Source: Paracyclopina nana (lineage: Eukaryota; Arthropoda; Copepoda; Cyclopoida; Cyclopettidae). From it: a stretch of 64,000 nt of DNA. A program made the position numbers and the translations under genes. Below are positions 20,787-32,115 of this stretch, piece after piece. The notes below the pieces were generated by a model, which worked only from the letters and a program-made list of their open reading frames with translations, made no database searches and was not told the DNA's origin. The DNA is taken from the NCBI GenBank assembly GCA_019096065.1, contig JAGUCH010000002.1:14334501-14398500 (forward strand). The letters are read 5' to 3'. Numbering within the stretch: position 1 is the stretch's first letter; the number at the start of each line of letters is the position of its first letter.

Positions 20787-23700
20787 CTATTCGTCGGTCG
20801 TCTTCATGAACAAGCTTTGGATGTGTGGCCTACTCGAGTCCATTCTGGGCAATACAGTTTCTTGCTCTGGAGACGAGCTGTTGTCATACTTCTCCTCGAG
20901 AGCCAAATCAGTGTCAGGCTCATCAAAGTCACCAAATATTGGTAGTTCGATGGACGCTGTCATACTCTTCGTACCTGCTCCTTCTTGGCTTCTGCTCAAT
21001 GACCTCAGCTTGGAGGTGAATCTACTTGACCTCACCTCCTCAGCAGTGGCTACTGAAGCCTCGCGAGGTCGGTGCACCGGTGGCAAAGCATTGGGCTGCT
21101 CCATTCTGCTCAAGGCTGATTTGATTTTTCGCCTGACCTTATCCCCAAGCCGTTCAACGCTGATGGCTGGAGTGACTGAGCTCTCCTTGATCTTCTCAAA
21201 ATCGTCCACCATAATGGAGCCAGCTCTGCTTCTCGCCAAGGTTGGACTGGCTGGCGCCGTTTGGCTAATCCAGGCGTAGGGCTCGTCCTCTTCATCCTTG
21301 GGCCTACTCTCTCGGCGCCGTTCTCGCACGTAGAGGCTGTGTGTCAGGGAGTCCAACCTGTCCCTCATATGTCTGGTTTTGGACCCAGTCGAGCTTTTAG
21401 GTCTTCCAGCCTAAGGAAATGGTTAATTACGCAATTATTTGGTGATTGTCAAATATTTTTTTACGTGAATTGAAGTGGTGTTAGTGACAGGTGCCTTTGT
21501 GGGAGAAGTAGTTTGGCTTTCAAAGGCCACAAGGTTAGACACATCAGCTAGGCTTCCAGTTGGACTCCCTCCAATGCTGGCGAAGAGGTCTGTGGCACTG
21601 CCTTTACCCGAGGCTGCTCCTCCACCCCTTTCGAGGGCGTTGAAAGCATCCTCACTCCCCATGGATTGGGACATAATGGCGCCTTTTGACCTTGCCCTGG
21701 ACAAGTAGATGACGTCAGATTCTTCACAGTCTTGCTCATATGAGCCGCTCGCATCTCGATGTCTTCGTCCATGCATTAACCCGTCAGTCAGGATGTCCTC
21801 ATGGGCATCTTCGTTGAGGGTTGACAACAGTCCAGAAATCAGCGCATCTTCCATGGAAATGGCAGTTTCGGCAGCGGACACCGACACTTTCCTTGATGGA
21901 GTTGTTCGCATTGAACTAGCAGAGCTTGCCACGTGCACGGGGTTGGAATGACAGCTACTGCTCACGATGACAGCCTCGGATTTTGGAGGAGGTCTGGTCT
22001 TGACGACCATCAGGGAATGCTTGCGACGTTTCTCCAAGCCGCGAAGAGAGACGAGTACCATTTGGAAGATTTCCCAGTCACCAAAATTCATATTGAGAAC
22101 GCTCTTCAGTTCTTGGATGCTGCAGTGGGCCAAAACTGCTCCACTGATGTTTTGCGAGACGATCGCGTCGCAATATGTGTCAATGCGAGCAGCCATGAGG
22201 CCGTCAATTTGGCGTATTAAATCGCACACTTCTTCAACGGATTTCTTGGACAGAGCTTTTTCAGTGATCTCGTCAGGCAGTAGCACTGGCGAAACTGTCC
22301 TCATTTCTGGCGAGGCTGGCACCAAGGGCTTTGGCACGAGTTGTGATGGAGGATACAAATCTGGATAGTATTGTTTCATTGCTTCCGGAGCATTCACGCC
22401 TTCCCTTGTTACCTACATAAAAGTCATTATTTTAGTACAGTTTATGGCCGGGCCATAAGTTGATGTACCCAATTATAAAGCAAACAACTCATGCAAAAAT
22501 GCAGCAGATATTTATGTTGACTTACATAACAAGCTGCTTTTTACGGCACCTTTTTGATAACGAACGTACTTGATTACCCTAAAATAAGTTTACCTTTCGT
22601 GCAACTGATCTAGGTGCAACTTGTTGCACAAGGTTGCTCATCTTTTGCTGTGGCTGCTCATGCTCACCAAACCATCCAAATCCGGTCTCACTTCCCTCCA
22701 AAGCTGCAAGGCTCACATACTCATCTCTGATGACTTTTTTGATGTAGGGGTCCAAATTGATGCTGAATGGCAAAAAGATCTTGAGCTCCTTCACGGTTAA
22801 CGTCCTCTTCTTCAAGGCCAATATGGCCTCAAGCTTCTTCTCATCTCTGTCCATGTCTAGTAGAGGCTCGAGGTCGCGGTGAGATGGGAGAGAAGATCGG
22901 ATTTTGGCATAGATCTCCCACAGTGACATCGAGTCCTCAATGGTGTATTGGTTTTCCGAGGCAGTTTCAACGTAGAAGATGATCCAACTGATCCTGTATG
23001 GCCAAGTCTCAGTGATGTTCACCCATGTGGCCAAATGGTACCAATTGAAATCGATGTGGAATGCTCGCATCAGCCGACTCATAACGTAGACCACGTTCAT
23101 CAGTCTCCTCATGCTCTTCACGTTGACATCACTCATGTAATCATCAGTGGCAACCACTCTTGTGATATCAGCTTGGTTTTGAATACCCCCACTCTGATGA
23201 TTGAACCTGTCAGCAAACCAGCATAATCATTAAGTTTGCGTGAAAATAAGTCTCATATTTTTGGGTTTTGGTAACAAAAAAAACCAAGTTAAGCATGTCT
23301 AGCCCGAGTCTGGGAGGGTATAATTTCACCATAAGCGGAATGGGTAAAGAGATAACGGGATAAATCGAGAAAACGATGAATATTCGCGCATAGGTATGAA
23401 ATTTTTCGCTTTATTTTTTCGGTCAATTTCTCGTTTTACTTTGGGGTAAAACGAAATAATGGAATTATTCTTATCTCACAAAAAATTGAAATAAGTTTGC
23501 CATTTTTAAAAAAGGCTCACTTTGCTATATCATAACTCTATTGTTAATATAAGCCTAGGATCCTGGGCATAGACATGGTGACAAGATGCAACTTTTACAC
23601 TTTTTTCAATAATAAAGCAAAAAGCAGACCAAAGCTCAAGAAAGAAAATTATTTTACTTTGGTTAATAAATAAGCTGAAATATACTTAGTTCTGAAGTTT

Positions 23701-26700
23701 TAAGCCTTTAAACTAGTCCTTTTTTATTTGCATAACTATATAGAAGCAGTGCTATGGACAATCTTTTAAAAAAACATTGAAAATTGGTTCTGAGAAAACA
23801 AATAATTCCAAAAAATCAAAAAATCGAGTGCAGTATGATTAGAAAAAAAATCATTTTATCGCTTTACCCCAAAGTAAAACGAGAAATTGGCCTTGAAAAT
23901 AAAAAGCTGAAATTCTCACATAGGTGCGAATATTTTGCGATTTATCGTTTTAACGCGTTAACCTTGCATGCTAGTACCTGGCGCTAGCTACGCTGGGATG
24001 TAAGGCCGCTTTAAAAATACGCGCGCGCGGCTTTTTTAAAGAGTTGATTGCGTGCTAGCGACATACGGGTCACGCCTCTTTTCTGCTTGCAGCCACTAGG
24101 ATCGCGCGATTCGACGTTAATATTACGTCTTTGGTTATTCCAAAAAACGAAAATGCTTAGAAGTAGGATTTTTGTTCATTGACGGAAACCTTAAATTCTT
24201 GGCTTACTTTTGTTGGAAAAAATAGAGTAAAACGGCGTAAAGCATTGACTGATTATTGACATCTTTGGGAAAGCTTTGTGCAAATCAATGGAGAAATTGG
24301 AAATCTCTAATTTTGAGAGCAAAAAGATTGTTTCAGCCGTTCTAGCAAAAAGCAACTGAAAGTGATTCAAGCTTTCCACCGGCATAATTCAAGCCCATTT
24401 CTGGATTTCAATTTCACTGCTCAAATTTTTTTGCTTGATAGCATTTAGTGCATGTCTTTGTACCTGCTTCCAATGCTGGAGACACTACCAAAACTGCCTT
24501 TGCGGCCTCTGCCAGACGACCTTGTGCCATAATCATTGATGCTCTCACGCCGAGATAGAGCTGAAGCACCTCCTTTGCCTTTACGATTTGTCAAAGATGT
24601 CATTACGGATTCCACTGACAGCTTCCTATCGTCATGTTCAATCCAGGCTGAGCTTTTGGTTCGATGATGGTGTGAAGTACTGCCAGACAGTTGTTGGGCC
24701 ACTGCCACCTTTCTCAAGCCTGAGTTTTGCAGGTAAAATGGCAAGTGAACAATATTTCTGAGGTAGGCGAGGCCTCCAATGCTGGTGTCTCTAAAAGTCT
24801 GGAGAAAGGCCAAATTAGATTAAATTGAGACAGACATCAACACCATGTAGTACATCAATTATCATTAGGGGTGACATAAGGCTGGGTACAGAGTTAACCA
24901 CCAGATGGCGCTAATTGCCACTTCAGCCCTAACCAGCCAAGGGCAGAGCAGCCAGCTGGCGACTATAGCGCCACCTGGAGTAGAAATTGTCATTATATGC
25001 ACAATATTGGGTACATGTACTTATATATCTTTGGTATAAAGCCTCAGCTATTTTTAAAATTATTTTGAAGTATAAAAATTGGTACTTTAATGTTTCATGC
25101 TAAAAGTTCTAGAGCTAAATTGACATCAAACAGTGCGTGCAAGTTGTTCTTATTTTTCGCCACAATACGTACATTATTTTTTCGAGCATCACATTGCTAT
25201 AAATGCATATGATATCAGAGTAGCTTAATTCAAATTCTGTATATAACTAGTGTAATACCTGGTGTATGTTGAGTTCTATGGCTTTGGTGATGACATGAGG
25301 ATCGATTGCCAGCAAAATTATGAAAGGACTGCCCTCGTCAGAAAAGAGCATGTGGACTGCATCAAGGACTGAGAGGACTTTGGATTGCTCACAACTATCC
25401 AGTCCATCCACCACGACCACCAAGCGAGTCTGATGGCCAGTGAAAGCATCCAGAGTTTTCACCATGTTCACCATGAGCTGCACTTCATTTTTCACAGCCT
25501 GCCATGTAAAATTGTTATCCCATTCAACAAGGTAGATTTTCTGAATGTAGTACGAATACCTGCAAGTATCCCTCAGATTTCACGAGATCCAATTTGGCCA
25601 CAGTGCTTTGAAGGTGCTTTCTTTGCGAGAAAATCAGGGATTTGATGCATCTGAGAAAAGTTTGAATGTTGGCGAGCAGAAAAGCTCCGATGACCACAGC
25701 AATCGCGATGAGAACAAACTTGAGCACTTTTTCTTCGAGCATTGTCAAGTGCAGCTGATTGCTTTCGTCCACGACAAATTTGGGCTGATATCGGTCGTAG
25801 TAAGATGAGGTGTCATTCGCTTTCGGCGTAGCGGCCGTGGTAGTGGCTGCAAATTCATGGTCATCATCATCAAGGATGTGCTCAAACGAGATGACAGTCA
25901 AGACAATGGCAAAGATCAGCATGAACATCACAATGACATACATCAGCGCATAGGGTAAGCAGCACACTTTTCTCCATTTTTCTCGTGAGGTTGGCTTCAC
26001 CGGTTTGGGCCTGCAATAAAAAGTAGTGCAGCATTCAAAATTTGGTACCAGTGCAATGTAGCTCTTATACCTGAATGCCCTGTAGAGTCTGGTGGAAAAT
26101 ACGCCATAGTGCTCTTCGATGGCGTCATAAAGTGAGCCAATCATTTGGGTGACGGAGTTTTGCCCACCAGCTGATGTGATGACCTTGGTTTGCTCAGTGA
26201 AAAGCAGCCTCAATGGGTACACATTTCCCACTCCGAAAGGCTTATTCGAGGAGCTGGAACCCACCCAATCAGGCCCTGGTGGGTGGCTAAATACGACCTG
26301 AATCACCAACTTGAGACTATTGAACTTTTCACCCAGGAAACTCTGTGCGAGCAATGAAAAGCAGAGCATTATTGCGAAACATTTTAAACATATAGTAGGG
26401 CAGTTTAAAATTACTTTGAGATCCTGAAATGACGCATAGCCATGCTGTCCAAACTTGATGAGGCCAATGAATGTGACATAGGTGGCCACAATGACTAGGG
26501 CCCCAGTGGCAAGACCGACTATGACAGATGAGGCTCCCAAGCCCATGGTGAGGTAGGACAAAATCCAGGCAATCAGCGCAAAGATCACGGCCACGTGGAG
26601 GATCACCATGAAGACCAGGGGTGAGTTTTCAAAGGCTGGCTCCACTATCCATTCTCGGGTGAAGGTTTTCATCTCGTCTCTGAGCTTTCCGAGCAGGAAG

Positions 26701-29700
26701 CTTTTCCCCGAGCCCCATTTGGCGTAGAGGCCGCAGGTGATGGGCATGGCCAATGAAGGCTCTGTGAGAATATTGGCCAGAGCGCTGCTGTAAAGGTCGT
26801 AGCCTAGCATAACCTCGCCGTCCTCGTTTGCATTCAGCCGCCTCGTCCCAAACATTTGACCTAAAATGGGCTTGGCACTGCCCATGTCCAAATTGTAGGG
26901 CGTCTCTCCCTAGGAAAATAATCATCCAGTTTCATTTTTTCAAAGTACATGTAGAAGAATACGTCAACATAGTACTCTGAGTTTTACGGGCTAGAAAACA
27001 AACATAGTACGTCTGCTTTTCTTAGCTGATAAGAGGCAAGAAATATTATGATGGACATTATTATTAAGTCAGTCAGTATGATGGAGAAAAGTGGAATTTT
27101 CCTTGATATTTTTTATGCGGCCAAGGGTGCTTGCCAACTGAAACATCAACTTAAGTTTAAAGTCTGATCTGAAAAATATGTCGCTTCACTTTAATTCTCA
27201 TGAAAAAAAAAATCATTGAATCATAATGAAGAGGCATTTTCTCGCAAACAATATGTCGACTTTTATCTGGTAGCGCCTTCACTGTTTTGCTTTTAAGACA
27301 GCTGACGAGATTTTTAACTAACTTCTCATAGTTTTTTTTTTCGTGTTTGCTCCAAAAAGATGTCAAATGACCAGAGGCTACATTTCGAGTATGTTTTGCC
27401 GGGCCACGCCCTCTTTTCGGAGGTCAACCTTCAGCCTCCGAGGCCATTAGTTTACGACTTGAAGCAAGATGAGCAGCAAAACTCAATAGTGCATGTTTGG
27501 CCTTTGAACACGGAGGAGCATGAACCAGGCGAAGAAATCATTCCTGTTGATTCAGATGAGACAGATTTCGCCCCTAACTCTGATGGTGAGCTGACAGCGG
27601 GCTGCAGAAAGTGTGGCGTTGACTATGGATCCAGTACAGAGTTGAAGCTGCATTTCGGAGCTGTCCATTGCAGGCAAACGTTCGAGTGTTGTGTGTGCAA
27701 CAAACTGTTTTTAAGAAGACATGGCTTTTTAGTGCATATAAAAAGGTACCATGAAGACGTGACAGCCAGAAGCTTTCCCTGCCCCTTTTGTGAGCAGATC
27801 TATACCCATGAATTGGCCTTGACTGATCACGTGGAAGAGCAGCACAAAGATCCCAACTTGATATGCCCTCTTTGCTTGATGCAAGTGCCAGAAGGTGGCA
27901 TGAAAAAACACGTTGAAAAAGAGCACGTGGCGACCGATGAAGCAAAGCCAAACAAGAACGTTCCAAAAAAAGCGCATAAATGTGAATTTTGCGCGTATGA
28001 AACGAATAGAGCGGAACGCCTGAGAGTTCACATTTTGGGGGTGCATCAAAACGAAAGAGCCTTCCAGTGTGACATTTGTAAAAAAGGGTTCAAGCAGAAG
28101 GACAAATTGACCCGACATGTCAGCTCTGTTCATCTGCAGGAAAAGCCTTTTAGCTGTGACTTTTGCAGCTCGACATTTGCTCGAAAAGATGAGCTTTCTA
28201 GGCATATCTCCATTGTGCACTATGGACAACAACCAAAGTTTACCGCCAGCTTACCAAGAGAAGAAGTCGGAAGCCAAAAGCAGCCTCAAACTTGCCCACA
28301 CTGCTCTTACAATTGCGAAAGGCCTGATAAAATGAAGGCTCACATAGCAACAGTGCACTCAGACGAACGACCCTACGTTTGTCATTTCTGTGAAGGCAAA
28401 AGTTTCAAGCTCAAAGATAAGCTAAACTTGCACATTAATACGGTCCACCTGAAGAGAAAGCCTCATTCGTGTCAGTACTGCAATCAAGCATTTGGCAGAA
28501 GAGACGCAGCGAAAAGGCATGAAGAAAAGTGGTGTGGTATGAGACCGAAACCTCTTAACTCCCTGTGATATTTAAAAGTAGTTTTCAACTAAGATTAAAG
28601 TGCTGAGTGGGCAGCTTTAAAGTGTGCTTTTAACAAAGGCTGTGAGTGGGACAAGTTTTTTCATGGAACTTGCACAACTTGTGCAACTTTGTAGGAAAAT
28701 AGAAGTGCTTACCTTGTTGTTTGGCTTGTACAAAAGCTGACTATGTTTCGGATGTCTCAAAAGAACCTCTACGACAGCCTTGGATCTGGCGCGCATTGCA
28801 ATGTGCAGGGCGGTGTCGTTTTTGCTGTTGATAGCGTTGATTTTGGCCTTCTTGTCCAGTAAGAGCTCCACAATTTCTGGGCTCCTTTGCCTCACGGCCC
28901 TGAGCAAAGCAGTGTCTCCCTCGTTGGTCTTGATTTCCAAGTCGGGATTGGCGGTGAGCAATATTTTGACAATGTGAACGTGATTTTTGTCAATGGCCCA
29001 GTGAAGGCATGTTTTGCCCTCCTTGCCCCTTATGTCAACATCAGCATACTTTTTCAGCAAGGCTTCCACTATGGCCTTGTGACCGCCTTTGGCCGCATGG
29101 ATCAGGTTTGTGTCCCCAGCCTTGTCTTGCAGATTCGTATAGGCCCCTGAACTCAAGAGCTTGAGTGCAATTTCTGTGTAGCCTTCTTTACAAGCCACTG
29201 ATAAGGCTGTCATGCCATCTTTGTCCACCGTGTTGACATTAGGGCCCTTGCTCAAAATCTGATCAACGATCTCATACTTGTTGGCCCTCGTGGCCACTAG
29301 CAACGGTGTCCACGAGTACATGCCAACGGCGTCCACATTTGCTCCAGCCTTGAGCAAAAGGTTGCATATATCCACGTGACCTCCCCTCGCTGCCCAAATC
29401 AGCGACGTTGTGCCATACTTGTCTCCGCTCTCGACCTAAAGGGCACATTTTAAAAATCCATTCTTATCTTAAAAGAGCAACGACGTTCGTTCACCTTGGC
29501 GCTGTTGTCAAGGAGCAGCTCGACAATGTCATAGTAGCCTTTTCCAGAGGCCCACACCAACCCAGTGAGGTTATAAACACCCCTGGCGTTGATGTCAGCC
29601 CCTCGACTGACAAGACAGTCCACAGTGGCCACATGGCCCTTGTAACATGCCCAAATGAAGGGAGTCCATCCCCCGGAGTCGTTGGCCTCGATCTGAGCAT

Positions 29701-30750
29701 TGGCCTCCAAGAGCTCCAAGCAGACATCCGAGTGGCCATTCTTGGCTGCATGATGCAGCGCAGTGGCAGAGTCATTGTCTTGAGCGTTCACATTGGCCCC
29801 GTGACTCAGTAGAAGGTAGACAAAGTCCAGCTTCCCCTCCGAGGCCGCCACCATGAGGGCAGTGAGGCCTTGCTCTTCATCCGCATCGTCAATATTGCAA
29901 TGCCGATTTTCGAGGAAGCTCTTGAGGTTTTGTAGATCATTTTTGTGTATGAGTTCCACAAGGGTTTTGAAACTGATCATGGGTTGTTCGTTTTCCTAAG
30001 GTGAGCAAAGAACGCTTTTAGTAATCACTGCAAAGCTGTAATTAGATGAGTACAACCGGTAGTCGCTATCAATATGATTTGCGGTAGCGAGCATTGTTTC
30101 ATTAAAATGCAGTTCATATTAAAATTCCGCGAAGCGCATGATTTCTGCTTGAGACGTGGGCGAGTTTTTTCACTTTGACGGAAAAAGCGACGTGCGCGCG
30201 CACGAATCATTAGCATATATGGTTCCATAGCAGATATGTACCGCGCAGCAGGTAACAGAACGAAAAATTGCTAATTCTTATTATACTTATTTTGAGTTAG
30301 GTTAATCCTGTAATGCACCTTGGGGACATTAAGCACGAGCTCTTTGAAGTACCCGCTGACTTTCCGCGTGAGCTCTCCATCATGTTTGAGCCTCCGTAGA
30401 GCAGGATTTATAGGTGTTTGGCCACTTTTTTTCAGTGACATAAAGTCACTCACTGTGTCATTTCGACTCAAAAGCTTCGTATTTCGGAGACCTGGCTTTG
30501 TCAGGGCACTGCCATCGTCTGATGACTGTTTGGCGAAAATCGAAGACAAAAAGCTCTCACTTTGCTGCCGCATGAACATGCGAGGCCTCGGACCGATCGA
30601 TTTTGAGATGGTTGGAATTTCAGGGGTGGTTGGTGTCGTTGGCGTTGAAATTGAGGAGGACATTATGGGCACAGTCGAGGTTGGACTCGTAGCTGTCACT
30701 GCCAAGGGCGACATTGCCCTAGTAGTAGGCTCAGTTTCTATTTTGGTCAT
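20787..30750 (-). CDS. KIDINS220: KIDINS220/ARMS scaffold protein
   Basis: Eleven exons give 1877 residues (human 1771). Predicted exons: 30750-30319, 29995-29495, 29435-28713, 26909-26415, 26342-26071, 26010-25560, 25498-25259, 24798-24464, 23206-22594, 22412-21465 and 21410-20787; phases agree throughout. Order: a Ser/Thr-Pro-rich N-extension not seen in vertebrates, about eleven ankyrin repeats, then the KAP P-loop domain ([32 protein letters not shown]) with hydrophobic membrane segments. A SAM-like part (DLIRQIDGL...[13 protein letters not shown]) and a disordered C-tail follow. The vertebrate protein scaffolds neurotrophin and ephrin receptor signalling. The C-terminus MKTTDE lacks the PDZ ligand of the vertebrate protein. 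Two introns (26343-26414, 26011-26070) are stop-free and divisible by three. Confidence 0.93.
23350..23960. repeat. Inverted-repeat element in a KIDINS220 intron
   Basis: About 23350-23460 and 23850-23960 are imperfect inverted copies; both carry the core AATTTCTCGTTTTACTTTGG or its complement. Together they make a 610-bp fold-back element inside the 1257-nt intron 23207-24463. No coding sequence is seen between the arms. Confidence 0.7.
24897..24978. promoter_or_regulatory. Two facing CTCF-like motifs
   Basis: CCACCAGATGGCGCTA (24898-24913) resembles the CTCF core. TAGCGCCACCTGG (24966-24978) is a similar motif on the other strand. They converge with about 52 bp between, within the KIDINS220 intron 24799-25258. 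They could equally be the ends of a short inverted repeat. Confidence 0.35.
27360..28568 (+). CDS. C2H2 zinc-finger protein nested in a KIDINS220 intron
   Basis: Single exon of 402 residues from the ATG at 27360. An acidic N-terminal third is followed by about ten C2H2-type fingers between residues 80 and 395, for example C-x2-C in [18 protein letters not shown] and [18 protein letters not shown]. Linkers such as HLQEKPF and HSDERPY are of the classical kind. Some fingers are of the variant C-x2-C...H-x4-H type ([11 protein letters not shown]). Likely a DNA-binding regulator; orthology cannot be called. It lies inside the 1.8-kb KIDINS220 intron 26910-28712 on the opposite strand, ending 144 bp from the next KIDINS220 exon. 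Confidence 0.9.
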   Translation: MSNDQRLHFEYVLPGHALFSEVNLQPPRPLVYDLKQDEQQNSIVHVWPLNTEEHEPGEEIIPVDSDETDFAPNSDGELTAGCRKCGVDYGSSTELKLHFGAVHCRQTFECCVCNKLFLRRHGFLVHIKRYHEDVTARSFPCPFCEQIYTHELALTDHVEEQHKDPNLICPLCLMQVPEGGMKKHVEKEHVATDEAKPNKNVPKKAHKCEFCAYETNRAERLRVHILGVHQNERAFQCDICKKGFKQKDKLTRHVSSVHLQEKPFSCDFCSSTFARKDELSRHISIVHYGQQPKFTASLPREEVGSQKQPQTCPHCSYNCERPDKMKAHIATVHSDERPYVCHFCEGKSFKLKDKLNLHINTVHLKRKPHSCQYCNQAFGRRDAAKRHEEKWCGMRPKPLNSL

Positions 30751-32115
30751 TGTGTCTGCAGCGAGTGCTGATTGAGGACTACAGCTTCAAGATATCATTA
30801 AAGCTCTCATCGTGCAATCTCACGTATAGACTACTTGTTGCTGCTTACATAAAATTAAGGGAGCAGTACAGGCGGTCATTTCTCATACAGGAGCGCAAGC
30901 AACGCGCAAAGTTATAACCCGCGTATAGGCGCAATCAGATATCAGACGCTCAATTATAAAAAACAATATTTTAGCAATCCGATCTTCAACTTACAGCTCT
31001 TTTTGTCTTCATTGTGGGACACTTCTGTTGCGCATGGCGTTAATTTCATGTAAACATCGTGTGCCGTACTCAAATCTCAAGAAGACTATAAGATGCTCTA
31101 GTTTCCAGCATTGTTGCAGACTTTTCTAGTTTTTGATTGTTCTCTCGCAAACTCAATTGAAAATGTCACATTATGAGTGACATCGCAAAAGCAAATAATA
31201 TTCGCTCAAACAACCGCATATATAAAATTCGTAGATACTGTGCTCAAATTGAAAATGCTACCTTATTGGGCCGCCCATTGTCTCGTTCGTACAAAAACTG
31301 CTGCAAAGAGATTCCAGAAAAGGTGCCGTATCCTTGGGCAGTCTTTTTGGGGTTTCTCACAAAATTCTCAATTTGGCCGAAAGCCCTTGAGATTCTCCTG
31401 AGAGGAGATTCCTGCACTTGATCCGCACAGCTCGTGTCCGAATGCATTACATTTGTTACTGATGGCATTTTTACATATAGAGTACAGAAAGATAACAGAT
31501 ACATGTCATCTTCTTATCTGTACTGTAGAATGTCTGGTAAGAAAAGTTTCATCGTTATGGAAATATTGATGTGCCACTCTTCCCAAAGATGTTCATTTGA
31601 AAATGGACGAAACAGCGAGCGCAACGTAAAAGCTTTATTTTGTTAATTTTCTGCATTGTTGATTAACTTTTCAAAATTCGAGATCACGCATCGATCACAA
31701 GATACTGACTCTTGTCTATAACATTCAACAGGCATGATCTGGATAACATTTAAATCTCTTATTCAAGAATTATGTTTACCTAACAATTCCGTCCTCTGTG
31801 AATATCTAGCAAATTGGTCAATTGTTAATTGCCAATATGAATAGAAATCATTTCAGCAAATCGTGTAATGAATTCAGAAACGCAGTACTTTTCCGTCAAA
31901 CGTAGGGCGCTTCTGCAAACAATGGAAACTTTTCTGCGTACAAGAGAAAAAGAAACACATTTTGGGAAGCAGCAAATAATTCATAGAATAGCAAATTAAA
32001 AATAGAGGAGAAGCATGCAGGAAAAAACCACCCCTGGCCCTGATAGATTAGAGATTAGCTTGAACATATCATGACGTAGCTCCATATCTTTTGGTAGTCA
32101 TGTTTTTATTCACCG
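30751..32115. other. Intergenic, no gene seen
   Basis: AT-rich sequence between the KIDINS220 start and the end of the next minus-strand gene. Short open stretches around 31170-31640 overlap on both strands and lack protein-like composition. The KIDINS220 promoter should lie just above 30750. Confidence 0.5.

Noticed and set aside
31173-31646. Short overlapping frames between KIDINS220 and the NRF1-BTB gene
   Set aside because: Open on both strands, no domain, no clear start context.
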